A DNA stretch of 64,000 nt from contig JAPYXD010000727.1 in assembly GCA_030998225.1 (NCBI GenBank), forward strand, positions 3,410,001 through 3,474,000. Reading direction: 5' to 3'. Origin of the DNA: Diplolepis rosae. Taxonomy: Eukaryota; Arthropoda; Insecta; Hymenoptera; Diplolepididae. Below are positions 1 through 11,913 of the stretch, one piece after another; positions within the stretch are counted from its first letter, which is position 1; each line of letters starts with the position of its first letter. The position numbers and the translations under genes were made by a program. The notes under the pieces were generated by a model. The model ran no database searches. It was not told the DNA's origin and saw only the letters and a list, made by a program, of their open reading frames with translations.

Positions 1-1997
1 ACGCCTCCCTATAACGAGCAGACGATCGACCCCTCTTCCCCCACTACTACGGAATGAAGCGCGCTCGAATTTGAAAAAGTAATCAATGAGTATACATTGG
101 CAAGAGTTTTCTTTTTTTTCTGAAAATATTAAAAAATACACCTGATATAAGCATAAATATTTTTATTATTATATTATTATATTTTTAGTATTTTGAGTAC
201 ATACCGTCAAATAAGTTAATTCCATCTTCAATACTCACAGAAATCTTTTTTATACCGTTTTAACTATGTAAATATATTATTCACATAGCCTCACTGACAG
301 ACAGACTGCGCGCATTATATAATACGCATAACAGCGCTTAGCAACAAGTAGGATATGGAGGGGATCCCTCTCGCATTTGTTACAGAGAGGTTTCCGATGC
401 TCGAGCTTTTCGTTACAGGGAATCTCGAGTGTACATATCATACAAGAACGATAGAACTATTTTTATTTTTTTTTTATGTTATCATTTTCTGGAAAATAGG
501 GTGCGCCAATTTAGACGACGCGCCAATTTCGCCACTTCTCCCCTAATCCTTACTGCTCAGAGACTTGGTTGTGTTAAAAAAACTAACATGTGATAATGTA
601 CAAAACAATTGTACCATTTCCTTTTTTTATTTTTTGAAAATTAATTCTCTTTAGGTTACAATTGAATCCAGATCGCTTTTTACCATTTAAAATAAATGTT
701 TATTTCTTTTTTAAAGTTTTGTCTCATCCATAAATATTTTGAACATACCTTTCCTTTTGAAACAAACTCTGATTAGCGACTAACAGCCTCAGTCAAAGTT
801 CAAACTAATAATAGCCGTACGTAACAAAGAAAAAGACGAAAATTGATTTTCTAGGTTTGCGATATTTTTCCTTAATACTTACTCCTTTTTTTAATTCATC
901 AACGTACACCTCGTATCTCTTCGTTGTGGTGACCAACTTTCATAAGATGATGGAGCATATTTATTAAAGCGTTATCTTCCGTAGTTAATCAGAACACGAT
1001 CCCTGTAGTTCCATCTATACCTTTTATAATTAATAAATTTCTCTACCGCGAAACTTGAGCGTATACTCGAAAAATATTGCATTTTATTATAAGTCTGCAA
1101 GATTCTTATGACATTAGGATGCTTTAATTTTTTCCACATTTCATTATAGCATAATAAACTTATAGTTTTAAGTAATATCTATATTTAGTCGGGCTTAAAG
1201 CATATAATTTTATATCATATTTCGGTAAATAAAAACTCAAGGACCCTTTTTTCTATATCTTGTCAACTGACAATATTACCTGAATTTTTTTATTGTGCTA
1301 ACAACAATTTGCACTTAAAAATACTTAAATTTATTCCAATAAATATTAAGTAAATTCAATTTAGTGTAATTTTTTTTTATTCTTTTAATAATTTGTTAGG
1401 AGAGATTAATGTTCTTTAAATAATGACAGACAAACGGAAATATGAAACTATGCTTAAAAAATTCAATCAGGATAACATAATATATTTACAAGAATGTCAT
1501 TCGAAAAATATGATGCAATCATTCTATGAATATTTAGAATAATTAAAAAGTATATATTTTAATAATTTTTATTAATTTGAATGTATTTTTATTGAAAAGT
1601 TATTAAGTTTAACATGAATGTATATTGATTTTTCATAATATACAAATCTATTAATTTTAATTTACCACTTGTATATTAAAGTCTATTAAAATTAATAAGA
1701 TTTTCAACAGTGAATGCGTTGTATTTTGTTGAGATTCATCAATAATGTTTTTACCACTTCAGCTTATTATGCACATTTATTTCCAGGCTACATACACGTA
1801 TATATAATCTAAAAAATATCATACAATTTTGTTTAATCAATCAAACCGAAAAGCAGAAGGAGAATTTAAACTTTGGGTAAATATTTAAAATTTATTAATT
1901 TATCAAACGCGTCTTGAAGGCTACGAGACATATTCATATATTTCAAATTTAAATACTGCTGAAAAAACATGTCAAAATATTTCTATTTTAAGTCAAC
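1..1997. other. AT-rich intergenic DNA, no gene recognised
   Basis: No conserved exon on either strand. A slightly GC-richer patch at 300-545, with a TATATAAT motif and an open frame of 63 codons that ends in poly-F, is not recognisable as a protein. Confidence 0.6.
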
Positions 1998-1999
1998 TA

Positions 2000-2477
2000 C
2001 ACTGGAAAAAAAACATGGTGAAATCAACGGGAAGGAGTCCCGTCGCCAAGTTCACGTTGGCGTAGCGTTGCTCTCCCGGTGAATCACCAGTGCTATTCAA
2101 CGTTGCACTGACGGTAGAGCCAGCGTAAAATCACCCAAAAATGATCAGCTGTGGCAATACTCGCGATTGTTCTTTTCAGTTCTTTTATTTTCCTAATAAA
2201 TGTTTTCCTAATTATATATTGGTATTTAAAAGCAAAGCACTGCCAATTTCATTATGGATATGAAATTGCGTCATCGTGTAATATTTTCAAATCACACGGC
2301 GTTCCAGCGTTAACAATCCCGGTGAATTGACGGGGCTGACATAGCTGGATTAACGTGAGTTTTCAACGCTACATTAGCGGTGGCATCACGTTAACCTAAC
2401 GTTGTAAAGGCGCAGATGCTCCTTCCCGTAAATGCAACGGTATTTTCCGTATAACCTGACAGTTTTTTTCCCCAGTG
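2000..2477. mobile_element. TIR element with CACTGG termini and TA duplication
   Basis: Terminal inverted repeats CACTGGAAAAAAAAC and, at the other end, its reverse complement type (TTTTTTCCCCAGTG), flanked by TA at 1998-1999 and 2478-2479. The 478-bp interior is GC-richer than its surroundings and holds several CACGTTGGCG- and CCCGGTGAAT-like short inverted motifs. No coding capacity: a non-autonomous element, probably of the Tc1/mariner superfamily by its TA site. Confidence 0.75.
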
Positions 2478-2484
2478 TAATCAT

Positions 2485-3097
2485 CAGTGTTGCCAGATGT
2501 CTGAGTCGCTTTCCCCCTAGATTAGTCACTATTTTCCACTAAAAAAAAAAAAAAAATTCCACTAGATCCTGAATTTTTTTTTTAATGGTAAAATTCTTAT
2601 ATGTACATGATAAATTTTTCTTTTTTCAACATTTAAACGCTCTGTATATATTGTTTTTTAAGAAAAAGAAAGAATTTCAAAGGAATTTCTGAATTTAATC
2701 GCTGCTAATGTCTTTAAAAGTGTTGATAAAATCAAAGAATATTATAAATATGGTTCTTTTTTCAAGAAATTTTATTGACTATTTAAAGGAAAGAACAGTT
2801 ATAATTTACTTGTGCTTTGGTCATTTTTGGAACATGTGTACAATAAACCAATGAAATTGAGCGTTAATACTCGCCTAGGAAGTACAACCAATCACTTGAC
2901 TTATTTCAAATTAAACAATTACGGTGATTGGAGGATATTAGAGATTTTAAAATAAAATAAGATAAACCCCTAATAAAAACCCTGAATAAAAAAAACCACT
3001 AAATTTTCCCACTAAAGAATTTCTCCCCCTAAATTTCCCACTGAAGGACCAAAAGTCCCCTAAATCTAGTGGAAAAACCCCTAATCTGACAACACTG
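2485..3097. mobile_element. hAT-type non-autonomous element, intact 8-bp target duplication
   Basis: Termini CAGTGTTGCCAGA and the inverted CTGACAACACTG. The perfect 8-bp duplication GTAATCAT lies at 2477-2484 and 3098-3105. The subterminal parts repeat CCCCTAGAT / CCACTAAATTT-type motifs in inverted order. CAGTGTTGCCA ends with an 8-bp duplication are characteristic of hAT elements. 613 bp, no transposase. Confidence 0.85.
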
Positions 3098-3117
3098 GTA
3101 ATCATATAAGTTATCGT

Positions 3118-3392
3118 TACTCTCTAAATCTGAATCAGTCAAATTTTCACTGATTGAATCAGTGATTTGCCTTTTCACTGATTCATCACTGAAAAAATAT
3201 TTTTCACTGTTAAATCAGTTAATTTTCACTGATTCATCAGTGAAAAAAACATTTTTCACTGTCAAATTAGTCAATTTTCACTGAAATAATCAGTGAAATT
3301 TGACTGATTTACAGTAACCTTTTTTAGCTATTTGAATCAGTCAAATTTCACTGATAATCAGTAGATTTTTACTGATTCAAATTTAGAGAGTA
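3118..3392. mobile_element. TCAGTGA-rich MITE, full-length copy
   Basis: Begins TACTCTCTAAAT and ends ATTTAGAGAGTA with TA at both borders, 275 bp. The interior is built almost entirely of TCAGTGAAA/TTTCACTGA units in both orientations. Other copies are at 10807, 44107, 50629 and 62049. Confidence 0.85.
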
Positions 3393-6300
3393 GTATATAT
3401 TAAAAATGCAACAACTTCACGTTTCCTAAATTTTTAAGCATTTTGATCTTCAATAAAAGAGAAAGGAATAAATTTAATGAAAATTTATTAGCCCCGTTAA
3501 ATATTAATTTTTCAATAGTTATAACAAAATTTGTGGATGAATGTCAAGTAACATTTAAAAATTTCAAGAGTTTAAATAGCGCAGTTATTTACTTGTAGGT
3601 CACTCGTTGTCAGAGAAATGATATGATTTTCTAATGAAGATTTTTGTGAAGAGTAACGTGTCGAAGCTTAGATACAGTACACTGATGTACGTATAGAGTA
3701 CATAGAATCCTTTGATTGGCTTTATGTCCATGGGATAGTAAGCTATTATTGAGAGTGTCTTTTTCGCAGGCGCACTGTCATTGTTCTTTTTCGTTGTATC
3801 TCAATCTTTTAACTTCAAATCGAGTATGTATTACAGATTAAAAAAGTCTGTTGCATTTACTATGAGTCCATAAATTAAAGAAGTGGCAGCATAAAATATT
3901 TATACATTTAACAAATATTTCATTACAATTCATCGTTTTTTCTAAATATAAAATATTTGGCGAAAAATATTACAGGAATGCCTATTAAATTAATATTTTA
4001 AAGGAAATTCTTTATTCTTTGAATTTAATAGGCCTATCAGTAAATGTAACAGATTATTTTCTCGTGTAAACTGTTCAGGAAATGCCTAATCAAATTTTTT
4101 TGCGATAGCGCGTTTCATTTCAAAGCTGGATTTAATTTTAGTCAATTTTTTTTGCGCTTCTATTGGAAGCTATAAAAAAAGAGTTCCAATGGAATCGTAG
4201 CAGCTTTTGCAATGTAAATGGATATTTTTGTTGAATATATCAAAAATTGGATTATTTAAAAATTTTTAAAATTCGAAAATGTTCGAACCCTCAAAATTTG
4301 TTGTTCTAAATTTGGTCGTTTTTTGCATTTTGAGGGTTTGAACAGTTTCGAATTCTTGAAATTTTGAATTATACTTTTGTTCGGAAGTTAAGATGAATTT
4401 GAGTTCGTAGTGATACGAGTTTGAATTCAAGTTTAAAAAGGGAATTATTGTTGGAAAAGTGAATACGGTAAATTAATTATATTAAATTAGACTTATATAA
4501 ATGCAAAAACACTGGAGTTATAATTTTCCGTATGTAAACAAAAAATGATAAAGTGGTTAATCGCTGTGCTACTGTGCATGTTTTTTGCTATCATTTTTAT
4601 TATCAATATTTATACTATTTTAGCTTAATGTTGATTCAATAAAATTCTATTAACTCCGTTTTTTTCAAAAGTGTAGGAAGAAGTACGATTCCAGTTTCAC
4701 AAAACCAGCAAACTTCCTACTGGAGAGATAATAAAATGTTTTATATTTTGCAGAATAAAATAATAAAATACTACGAGAACTACTTGACGTCGAAGTCGAT
4801 TCCTTATCTTTAAAAACAAATTGTTAATTTTAAACTTCAATTTTAAAAAATGACCTTTAACATGAATTATTTATTACTATTATTACATACATATAGCTGT
4901 ATTAATAAAAAACTTTTGAATAATTAACACTATAATACTACCTAAGAATTTATTAGATTTTGTTTAATCACTTTAATGTCTTTTTTTTGGTCTAGATATA
5001 GGTAATGAATATTCATAAACCAGTAAACTCAGCTTAACAAATAAGTCCCAGGTTTTATACTTTTTTTTATCGACATAAATAAAGAATCCATGATGTATCA
5101 ATAAATTATAATTACTTATTTTTAACGAATTTATTCAGGAATTAAGAAGTTCAGCAAATTATTAATACATATACTTTCAGAATTATTTACGATGAATTTA
5201 TTGTCATTTTATATTTGTACATTTTATTTTATCACTTATTTGTCTTTGGATTGCATTATTTAGCGACACATGACACACGCAAGAAAAAGCGAAGCGATGT
5301 AGATTACTTAAAAAATTCTCTAGAAAATGCAACAGTAGCTTCGTTACTCGTAATTCGTTCACTTTGTCCAACCAATTTCTCTGCAACAAGCATATTTCAT
5401 TTCACGTTCCTACCAAATGGAGAGTGGGATTTTGTTAGGAAATAAATTCTTGAAAATAACTTAAATCTTTCAAAATCTGATATCACTTCTCTTTAAATCT
5501 AATAAATCTAAAAAGATTTAAACTCACAAAGAATCAGCGACTATTCGCTGATAGTGAGTTCTGCTGATTGAGATTTAGATTTGAAATGTTATCAAAGTTT
5601 TTTGATATTTTATCATATTTTAGAATAACTCATAATCTTGTATACAATTTTTTATTATAAAATCTCGAAATATTTGAAAATTTAAAAATAAAATCCAGTA
5701 ATGCAGTAAATCCAGTAAAAACGCAGTAGTTTGAATTTAAAAAGCTTCATCTAAAACATATTATTGTTTGAGCTCATAAAATTTTGAATTTTTTCATAAG
5801 ATCACTAAATTACCTAAACTATACTGAAAACTTTTAACCCTAAATTTAAAATAAATTTTGTTGCACTAGAATCGAAAAATATATTTCGATATTTACAACA
5901 TTGACCACTAGAAAATATTAATGCATAATTAATATAGAATTCTTTATAAAATGATGATAAGAAAAAATTATATTTTATCAATTCAGGCGCTAATTGTCAT
6001 AACGGGAGAATTTATTGCAACATATCGTAACAGATTCGACGCTTTCATGTAGAAATTTTACTGTAAATAATCCTTTCATGACTATAAAATATCAAATTAT
6101 CTTGCCAGATTAGGGTTTCCCAAGTAGATAAAAAGTAGCAAGAATTTAAATTAGTAATCACCAAAGCAGATATTATCTAATCTTCATTTTTTGTGGTAGT
6201 AATCATTCTATCGTTTTGAATTATATAATATATACCTAATGTGGATATATCATCTAATTGGTCTCAAAGTTCCATTGTGACCAAAGTATTGAGAACAAGG

Positions 6301-6743
6301 ACAATTTTTAGTCGATAATATCAATATGCAAATTTTAATTGGTCGATTGAATTTAACATGAGCACCTGTATCATAATGAAAATACATATTAAATCCATTA
6401 TAATTTAATAATTTATCAGAAGCTGGTCTCAAGTCAATGTCAGACATTGACCTAGGGAATCATACGTAAAAAAAGTTATTTATTCATTGTCAGGATGTCT
6501 CATTGTTTTTTGCAGTAAAATTAAAATTACTCATTTGTCAACCGGAGATGACGTAATACATTTATTATTATTATATTAGCCAAAAGAGATAAATTGTGGA
6601 AAGCTTTGTAAGCAAAAACTGGCCGATAAATTTTATCATTTCAAAACAGTGACCAGATGAGACACTGCAAGGAAATAGTGGGTCATAAAAAGGTATTTTA
6701 TTATAAAAGATGCGCAAAAACGCTCAAATGGTAACATAAACCA
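3393..6743. other. Intergenic DNA with one repeat fragment and one small hairpin
   Basis: 4245-4440 is a copy of the GTTCGAACCCTCAAAA inverted-repeat family found at 40600-41410. 5478-5592 is an imperfect hairpin around AATCAGCGACTATTCGCTGA. The open frame at 5215-5445 is not recognisable. Nothing else seen. Confidence 0.55.
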
Positions 6744-7396
6744 TTATGGTGGCTCATCCACGAAAATTAGACCTCAGGCAAAAATAGATGATTTTGCTTT
6801 CAGAAATAGCAATATTATTATTGAAGAGATAATTTGAAAAAGAAACAAAATTTGAAATGCAGAAAAATAATGCATTTAATAAATTTTAGTTTTTTCGAAC
6901 TTTTTTCCTTGTCGCTGTATACCAAATTTTACAAAATGATGCGATTCTAATAAATCACGAATCATTTGTCCAAGAAAAAGAATCTTCACAACTTTACCGT
7001 TTTCAATTTTTGGAAATAAATTCTTTAATGACTGAAACCATTAAAAATCAATTTTACAAAACAAAATTCTTATGAACAAATTGCTGAATTTGTTAATAAT
7101 TTATTCATTTTAGAAAGTTGGAAACGTTTAAGTTACAGAGAATCTTTTTTCTGATAAAATTATCCGTGATTTATTAGAATCATATCATTTTTTTAAATTT
7201 AGTATGATGCGATAAGAAAAAAAGTCCGGGTAGAAATAAAATTTGTTAAATGCATTATTTTTTTGTTTCAAATTTTTTTCTTGGAAAATAATCTCTTTTC
7301 TCTGAAATTATCCCTCCCATAATAATATTGCTATTCTTGATAGCAAAATTAAGTATTTTTTCCTGAGGTATAATTTTCGCGGACGAACTACCTTAA
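6744..7396. mobile_element. Fold-back element with TTAA-type border (family A, copy 1)
   Basis: Arms of about 300 bases: GGCTCATCCACGAAAATTAG at the left and the inverted CGCGGACGAACTACCTTAA at the right, sharing the internal blocks AATAGCAATATTATTATTGA and AAATAATGCATTTAA. The right border is TTAA, the left TTAT. A second copy with TTAA on both sides is at 59011-59617. No coding capacity. Confidence 0.8.
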
Positions 7397-8437
7397 GAGA
7401 AGCAACATTTTATTTATTGATAAAAGTCAAATGATTTTTACTAATTAATTAAATAATGGTAAACAATCACTTTTCAAAGCTTACAATTAAAAAAAATATA
7501 TTTCCAAGGTTTTTAAACAAAGGGGTTTTCTGTCGTTAATTGGACAAGTTAATTTCTGCAAAAAGAACGATTAATTTCTGTTTGAAAGGAAAATCAAGAT
7601 TAAAAGCTCGTTTAATGAAAGAGGTACAAGAAAGGGTGCAAAGTATTTTGATTCTTAGCCTCAGAATTAATTGATATTATTATTTCGTGTGCGGTATATG
7701 ACATTCTTTCTGAAAAAAAGAAGCAAAAAAGAAATATTCCAAGTTTACAGATAAGGATTTGGCTGATATCACGAATATTTTTAAAACGTTTCAATATACT
7801 TATAGAAATTCATAAATCGTGGATTAAAGATCCTAATATACTTGAAAAGTGGGAAAGTTTAAATATCGGATTAACCTGTCAAGATCCGATATAAATCAAG
7901 TTTGAACACAAATACGGTTTCGATCTAGTTAATTGAATTGACAATAATTTAATTTATTTCACAATTCATAAAAATGTTTAAATTAAAATTTCAACTTAGT
8001 AATATAATCAGATTAAATAAGTCATTAAAAGTCACTAATCGAATCGTTGGCCAATTGTGTAGTAACCTAATTTTTAAATTAATTAATCATTCTTAGAAAT
8101 TAAACAGAAAAAACTGTCTTATTTCATAATAATGAAATTCGCGTATAAACACAAACACACTTTTATGACACCTTGGAAATGAGTACCGTTGCTTGCAGCT
8201 TCCTTCGAATATTTCAATATTATTCGGTTATGCATTTCACTCTTGAATAAGAAATAGCATTACGATACAGAAATGTAAATAGCTCTAGTAATGCATTAGC
8301 AAAAAGTGCAGGATCCTATCTTCCAACTTACGAGTTAAAATTAAAATGTTTCTCTTATCATCTTATTTATCAAAATTCATTTGTGTCAAATATTCCATTG
8401 GATGCGCTGCATTTTCTAACTTATTTCAAGTCCCTGG
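7397..8437. other. AT-rich intergenic, nothing recognised
   Basis: No exon, repeat family or hairpin identified. Confidence 0.5.
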
Positions 8438-9070
8438 TTAAAGGGATACGTCACTTTTAATATTTTTATTTTTTGAGTTTAGACATTCCATATAATTTTT
8501 TTTATGTTTATACCTTTATTTTAAAAGTTTTTGGGTTTTCTCTCAAATTCCAGCACCTTTATGTATTTTTAAACTAAAAATTTTAAGTTTTTTGGGTATT
8601 TTTCTGACATTTTTTTATTTTGAATAACTTTTTTGTGTTTTAACCAATTGTCATGATTCTTTCTTATTTTGTTCCTTACAATGTGTAGAAACTTTCTGGC
8701 TATTGAAAAAAGGTAACATGAATAAAAAAAAGTTAAAAATAAAATAAAATAAAAAATATAATATCCCAAAAAGAAAAAATGTTGTAGTTATTTTTTCAGC
8801 TAGAGTGCTTTCCATGCTCAAAAAGCCGCTACAGACTGTAAGGAACAAAATAAAAAGAGAATCATGACAATTGGTTGAAAAACAAAAAAGTTATTTAATG
8901 TAAAAAAATGCCAAAAAAACTCAAAATGTTTAGTTTAAACATACATAAAGGTGCTGGAATTTAAAAAAAATCCCAAAGACTTTCTAAATAAAGGTACTAA
9001 ACATAAAAAAAATTATATGGATTATCTAAACTCAAAAAATAAAAATATTAAAGGTTGCAGATCCCCTTAA
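8438..9070. mobile_element. Fold-back element with TTAA on both sides (family B)
   Basis: TTAAAGGGATACGTC at the left, GCAGATCCCCTTAA at the right. Arms of about 290 bases pair through blocks such as AAGGTGCTGGAATTT and CAATTGTCATGATTC. The short open frames inside are by-products of the palindrome. Confidence 0.8.
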
Positions 9071-10377
9071 TATACAAAATACTCGTTAAATTTGATTAAT
9101 AAAACAATTATTACTTTTTTAGAGATTACAAGGTCTTGTTATTAATTAAATACGTATAATCATTTTTAAAAAAATTAGGTCACACGATAAGTTTTATCAG
9201 TACATTTTGAAAATCATACTTTAAAAATATCGACAACACAATGAAAATCACGACAGAATAAAATAAAAATAAAATAATAACTAGCATCTTATCTTGGCTA
9301 TTTTTCACACCTCATCAGTGAAGTTGACGTTTCATTTAAAATTTAAACGTATAAAGTACTTCAAAAAATGCTGAAAGTTCATCGAAGATTATTGTGGTTC
9401 ATTTATCTATTATTTACAACATATGCATTTTGTTTAATCTTTTAAAGTGGTATGGATTCCATGTTCTCGAATATACGAACATGGAAAGTTTTCACTTAAT
9501 TTGTTGCAGCAATCTCTTGGTGAAATTTTTTTCAGAGACACAGGAGTTTGTAAAAAAGGTTTAGATGTTTTTGGCAATAGTAAGGTATAAAGTTCATTTT
9601 CAGAATAGTATGTACGAACGCCGTGGGGAATTACATCCGAGTATAACTTTCTAAAGTTTCTATCGTTAGAAACGCCCTTGCTTTTTCATTTTCATGAAAA
9701 TCTCTCAAATTTTAACTTTCTCTGTTTAAAAAAGCAACTTGGTAATTTTATATTATTTATTTTAAAGTTTTATAATAGCTTAGCAATACTGCGAAACTGA
9801 AACTTGCTTCTGTAAAGAGGGAATATTTAAATTAAATTAATCCAACCGGAACAAATCAAACTCACTCGACAGTTAAAAATTCAGACTTATCCGAATTGCT
9901 GTTCAATAGATCCAGTCGTATTGAGTTTTACACGTCGACCATCAATATAAAGTCTTCCATAAAAAGTTATTGTTCCTCGAGAGCATAAAAGCTTTCGAGT
10001 TGCACTTCCCTACTCGAACAAGGTAATAAAATTCATGTTAAAAGAGACGTTTTCCAAAATGCCCTTGCATCCGTAAAAAGCAGTGACACTTTGAATTTTC
10101 AATTTCAAGCCTCACATAGTTTTTAAATTTTTAAATTCCTCGTCCTATTTGTCAATTTTTTCATTCATATAATTGGCATTTACGCACTAAGACACTATGA
10201 TTTTCTTAATAATTGGCACTTTTTTTTTTCACAACTTTGAAATATTTTAAAACATTTTTCCAAACTCACCGATGGGGTTTGTGAATTTTATTTCCAGTGA
10301 ATCCAGATGCAGTGAAACACATAATTGAAATCACGCGGAAGTAAAATTATCAGAGGATAGGGGATTCATATTGAGAC
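9071..10377. other. AT-rich intergenic, nothing recognised
   Basis: No conserved coding sequence or repeat family found on either strand. Confidence 0.5.
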
Positions 10378-10545
10378 TCACAGGGTTATTCGAAATTCCA
10401 GGCTTAATTCGCACGAGAACGATCCGAACAGATCCAAACCGAGACGCGTGCTACGAAGACACTGGATGTTTCGAAAGCAGCCGCGTCGCGACGCTCGAAC
10501 GTAGAGCGCGTACTCGAGACGCCTACCTCCTATATAGGCTATCAT
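10378..10545 (-). promoter_or_regulatory. Possible TATA promoter and first exon of an unidentified gene
   Basis: An island of much higher GC than its surroundings. Read on the minus strand it has TATATAGG near 10540, then a CG-rich stretch, then ...AACCCT followed by a good donor GTGAGT (10381-10376), the layout of a short non-coding first exon. The same TATA-like sequence also reads on the plus strand. No downstream coding exon was found on the minus strand between 1 and 10370, so the owner, if any, would lie outside the window. Could equally be an old GC-rich repeat. Confidence 0.25.
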
Positions 10546-10806
10546 AGTTGCGATCCTGCACAGACGCTCAAATTGACCTGTTTTAAACACTCTACTTTTC
10601 TACCAATCACTTTCTTTTTCCATTCAAATTTATTCAAAATAAAACTTTTCTATTTTACTATTTTTATCGTAAATATCTACACGTAAAACAATTAATAATA
10701 TATATATTGAAATTTTTTAAATCGGAATATAGAGGAAACGCTCATATTATCCTAAAGTTTAGTTATAAAAACTTTTGTCTTATACAAAATTAACTTTACT
10801 TTTTAA

Positions 10807-10922
10807 TCTTCACTGAAGCAATCAGTGGAATTTGACTGATTTACAGTAAACTCTTTTTAACTATTTGAATCAGTCAAATTTCACTGATAATCAGTAGATT
10901 TTGACTGATTCATATTTAGAAT
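10807..10922. mobile_element. Truncated copy of the TCAGTGA-rich MITE
   Basis: Matches the last 115 or so bases of the copy at 3118-3392 (TTTGACTGATTTACAGTAA, then CTGATAATCAGTAGATTTTG) but lacks the left half and the GAGAGTA terminus. Confidence 0.75.
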
Positions 10923-11618
10923 AAGTAAAAAATATTATAAAAAATTTAACTAATAAAAATATCACTTTGAAGTATTTAAGATATTTTAGAAACCAATTTT
11001 TATAAGAATAACAATACATTATACTACGAAATATATTTGCTAAAGTATTGGAAATTACGTATGAACTCCAGATTCACCTTGGAATTTCTAAATTGCAGGC
11101 CAAACTGACAAACGAAATATAGCAAAGTAACTTATGAATAGTGGATATTTGTTTAAGAATTAATTAAAAACAAAAAAAATTACTCAGGCGATTAATTTTG
11201 TTCAATTAAAGAATGCTTTGAACAATTGTTTTAATCAAAAAATTATATATCGTTTAAGCCCGTGTCCACACTTTCTAATAGGCATCTCTTTATTATCTAT
11301 TTAGGCTTGCCCGTGGGCCTAAATGGATTAACGAACCTGTATGACATTTAAAAGGATCCCATGTGAAATATCAAAGGTTCATGCATTTATTATAATGTAT
11401 TTCTTTACATCATTTAAAAAAAATGTGAAACCTTATGAAATTGACCTTTTCTTTAAGAATTGCATATAATTAAATTTTAACTTTCATATTTAACTAATAT
11501 AGCACTGAAAAAATAATAATTGGGTCACTACAAAAGTTTTACAAGACTTTAGTTGTTCTTTGACTTTGAGAAACAATCCACAATTACAGCCCACAATAAA
11601 CTTTGTTGTGTCCAAACG
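10923..11618. other. AT-rich intergenic, nothing recognised
   Basis: No exon or repeat family identified; ends at the start of a GC-rich block. Confidence 0.45.
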
Positions 11619-11801
11619 GGTGGAAAAAGTCGCATTGCGTGCTTGTGCGTAGAGCGGCATGGAGTCAATTGTGCCTCGGCGTCAAAATCGGGCGAAATGT
11701 TCATACCGCCCGCTTCAACGGGCGAAAATGTTCATACCGAACGAAACTTGACTGCCCGCGGCTAACTACGCACTCGCATGCAACGCGACTTTTTCCACCA
11801 A
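11619..11801. repeat. GC-rich inverted repeat
   Basis: GGTGGAAAAAGTCGCATTGC at the left pairs with the inverted CAACGCGACTTTTTCCACC at the right, followed inward by GTGCGTAG/CTACGCAC. The middle has a tandem pair of AATGTTCATACCG. No transposase. Overlapping open frames here arise from the GC content. Confidence 0.65.
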
Positions 11802-11913
11802 ATTCGGCACAAAACGTCGTGTGCACCTCGAGCGACATGGTAGCGATGTGACTCGTGTGAATACACTCGTATTCAATCGCCACCATGCCGCCCTTAGTAC
11901 ACAATCTACTAAT

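Noticed and set aside
300..545. Possible promoter and coding start with TATATAAT and a GC-richer stretch
   Set aside because: The frame is not recognisable and runs into poly-Phe; no splice-linked exon follows.
3118..3392. Regularly repeated TCAGTGA units resembling a CRISPR-like array
   Set aside because: The units are in both orientations, have no unique spacers, and the whole block recurs as a mobile element with inverted ends in an insect genome.
5215..5445. 76-codon frame in intergenic DNA
   Set aside because: No similarity I can name, AT-rich surroundings, and an overlapping frame on the other strand; chance is the simplest explanation.
8569..8848. Hydrophobic frames of 65-66 codons
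   Set aside because: Low-complexity Phe/Tyr-rich translation of a palindromic AT-rich element.
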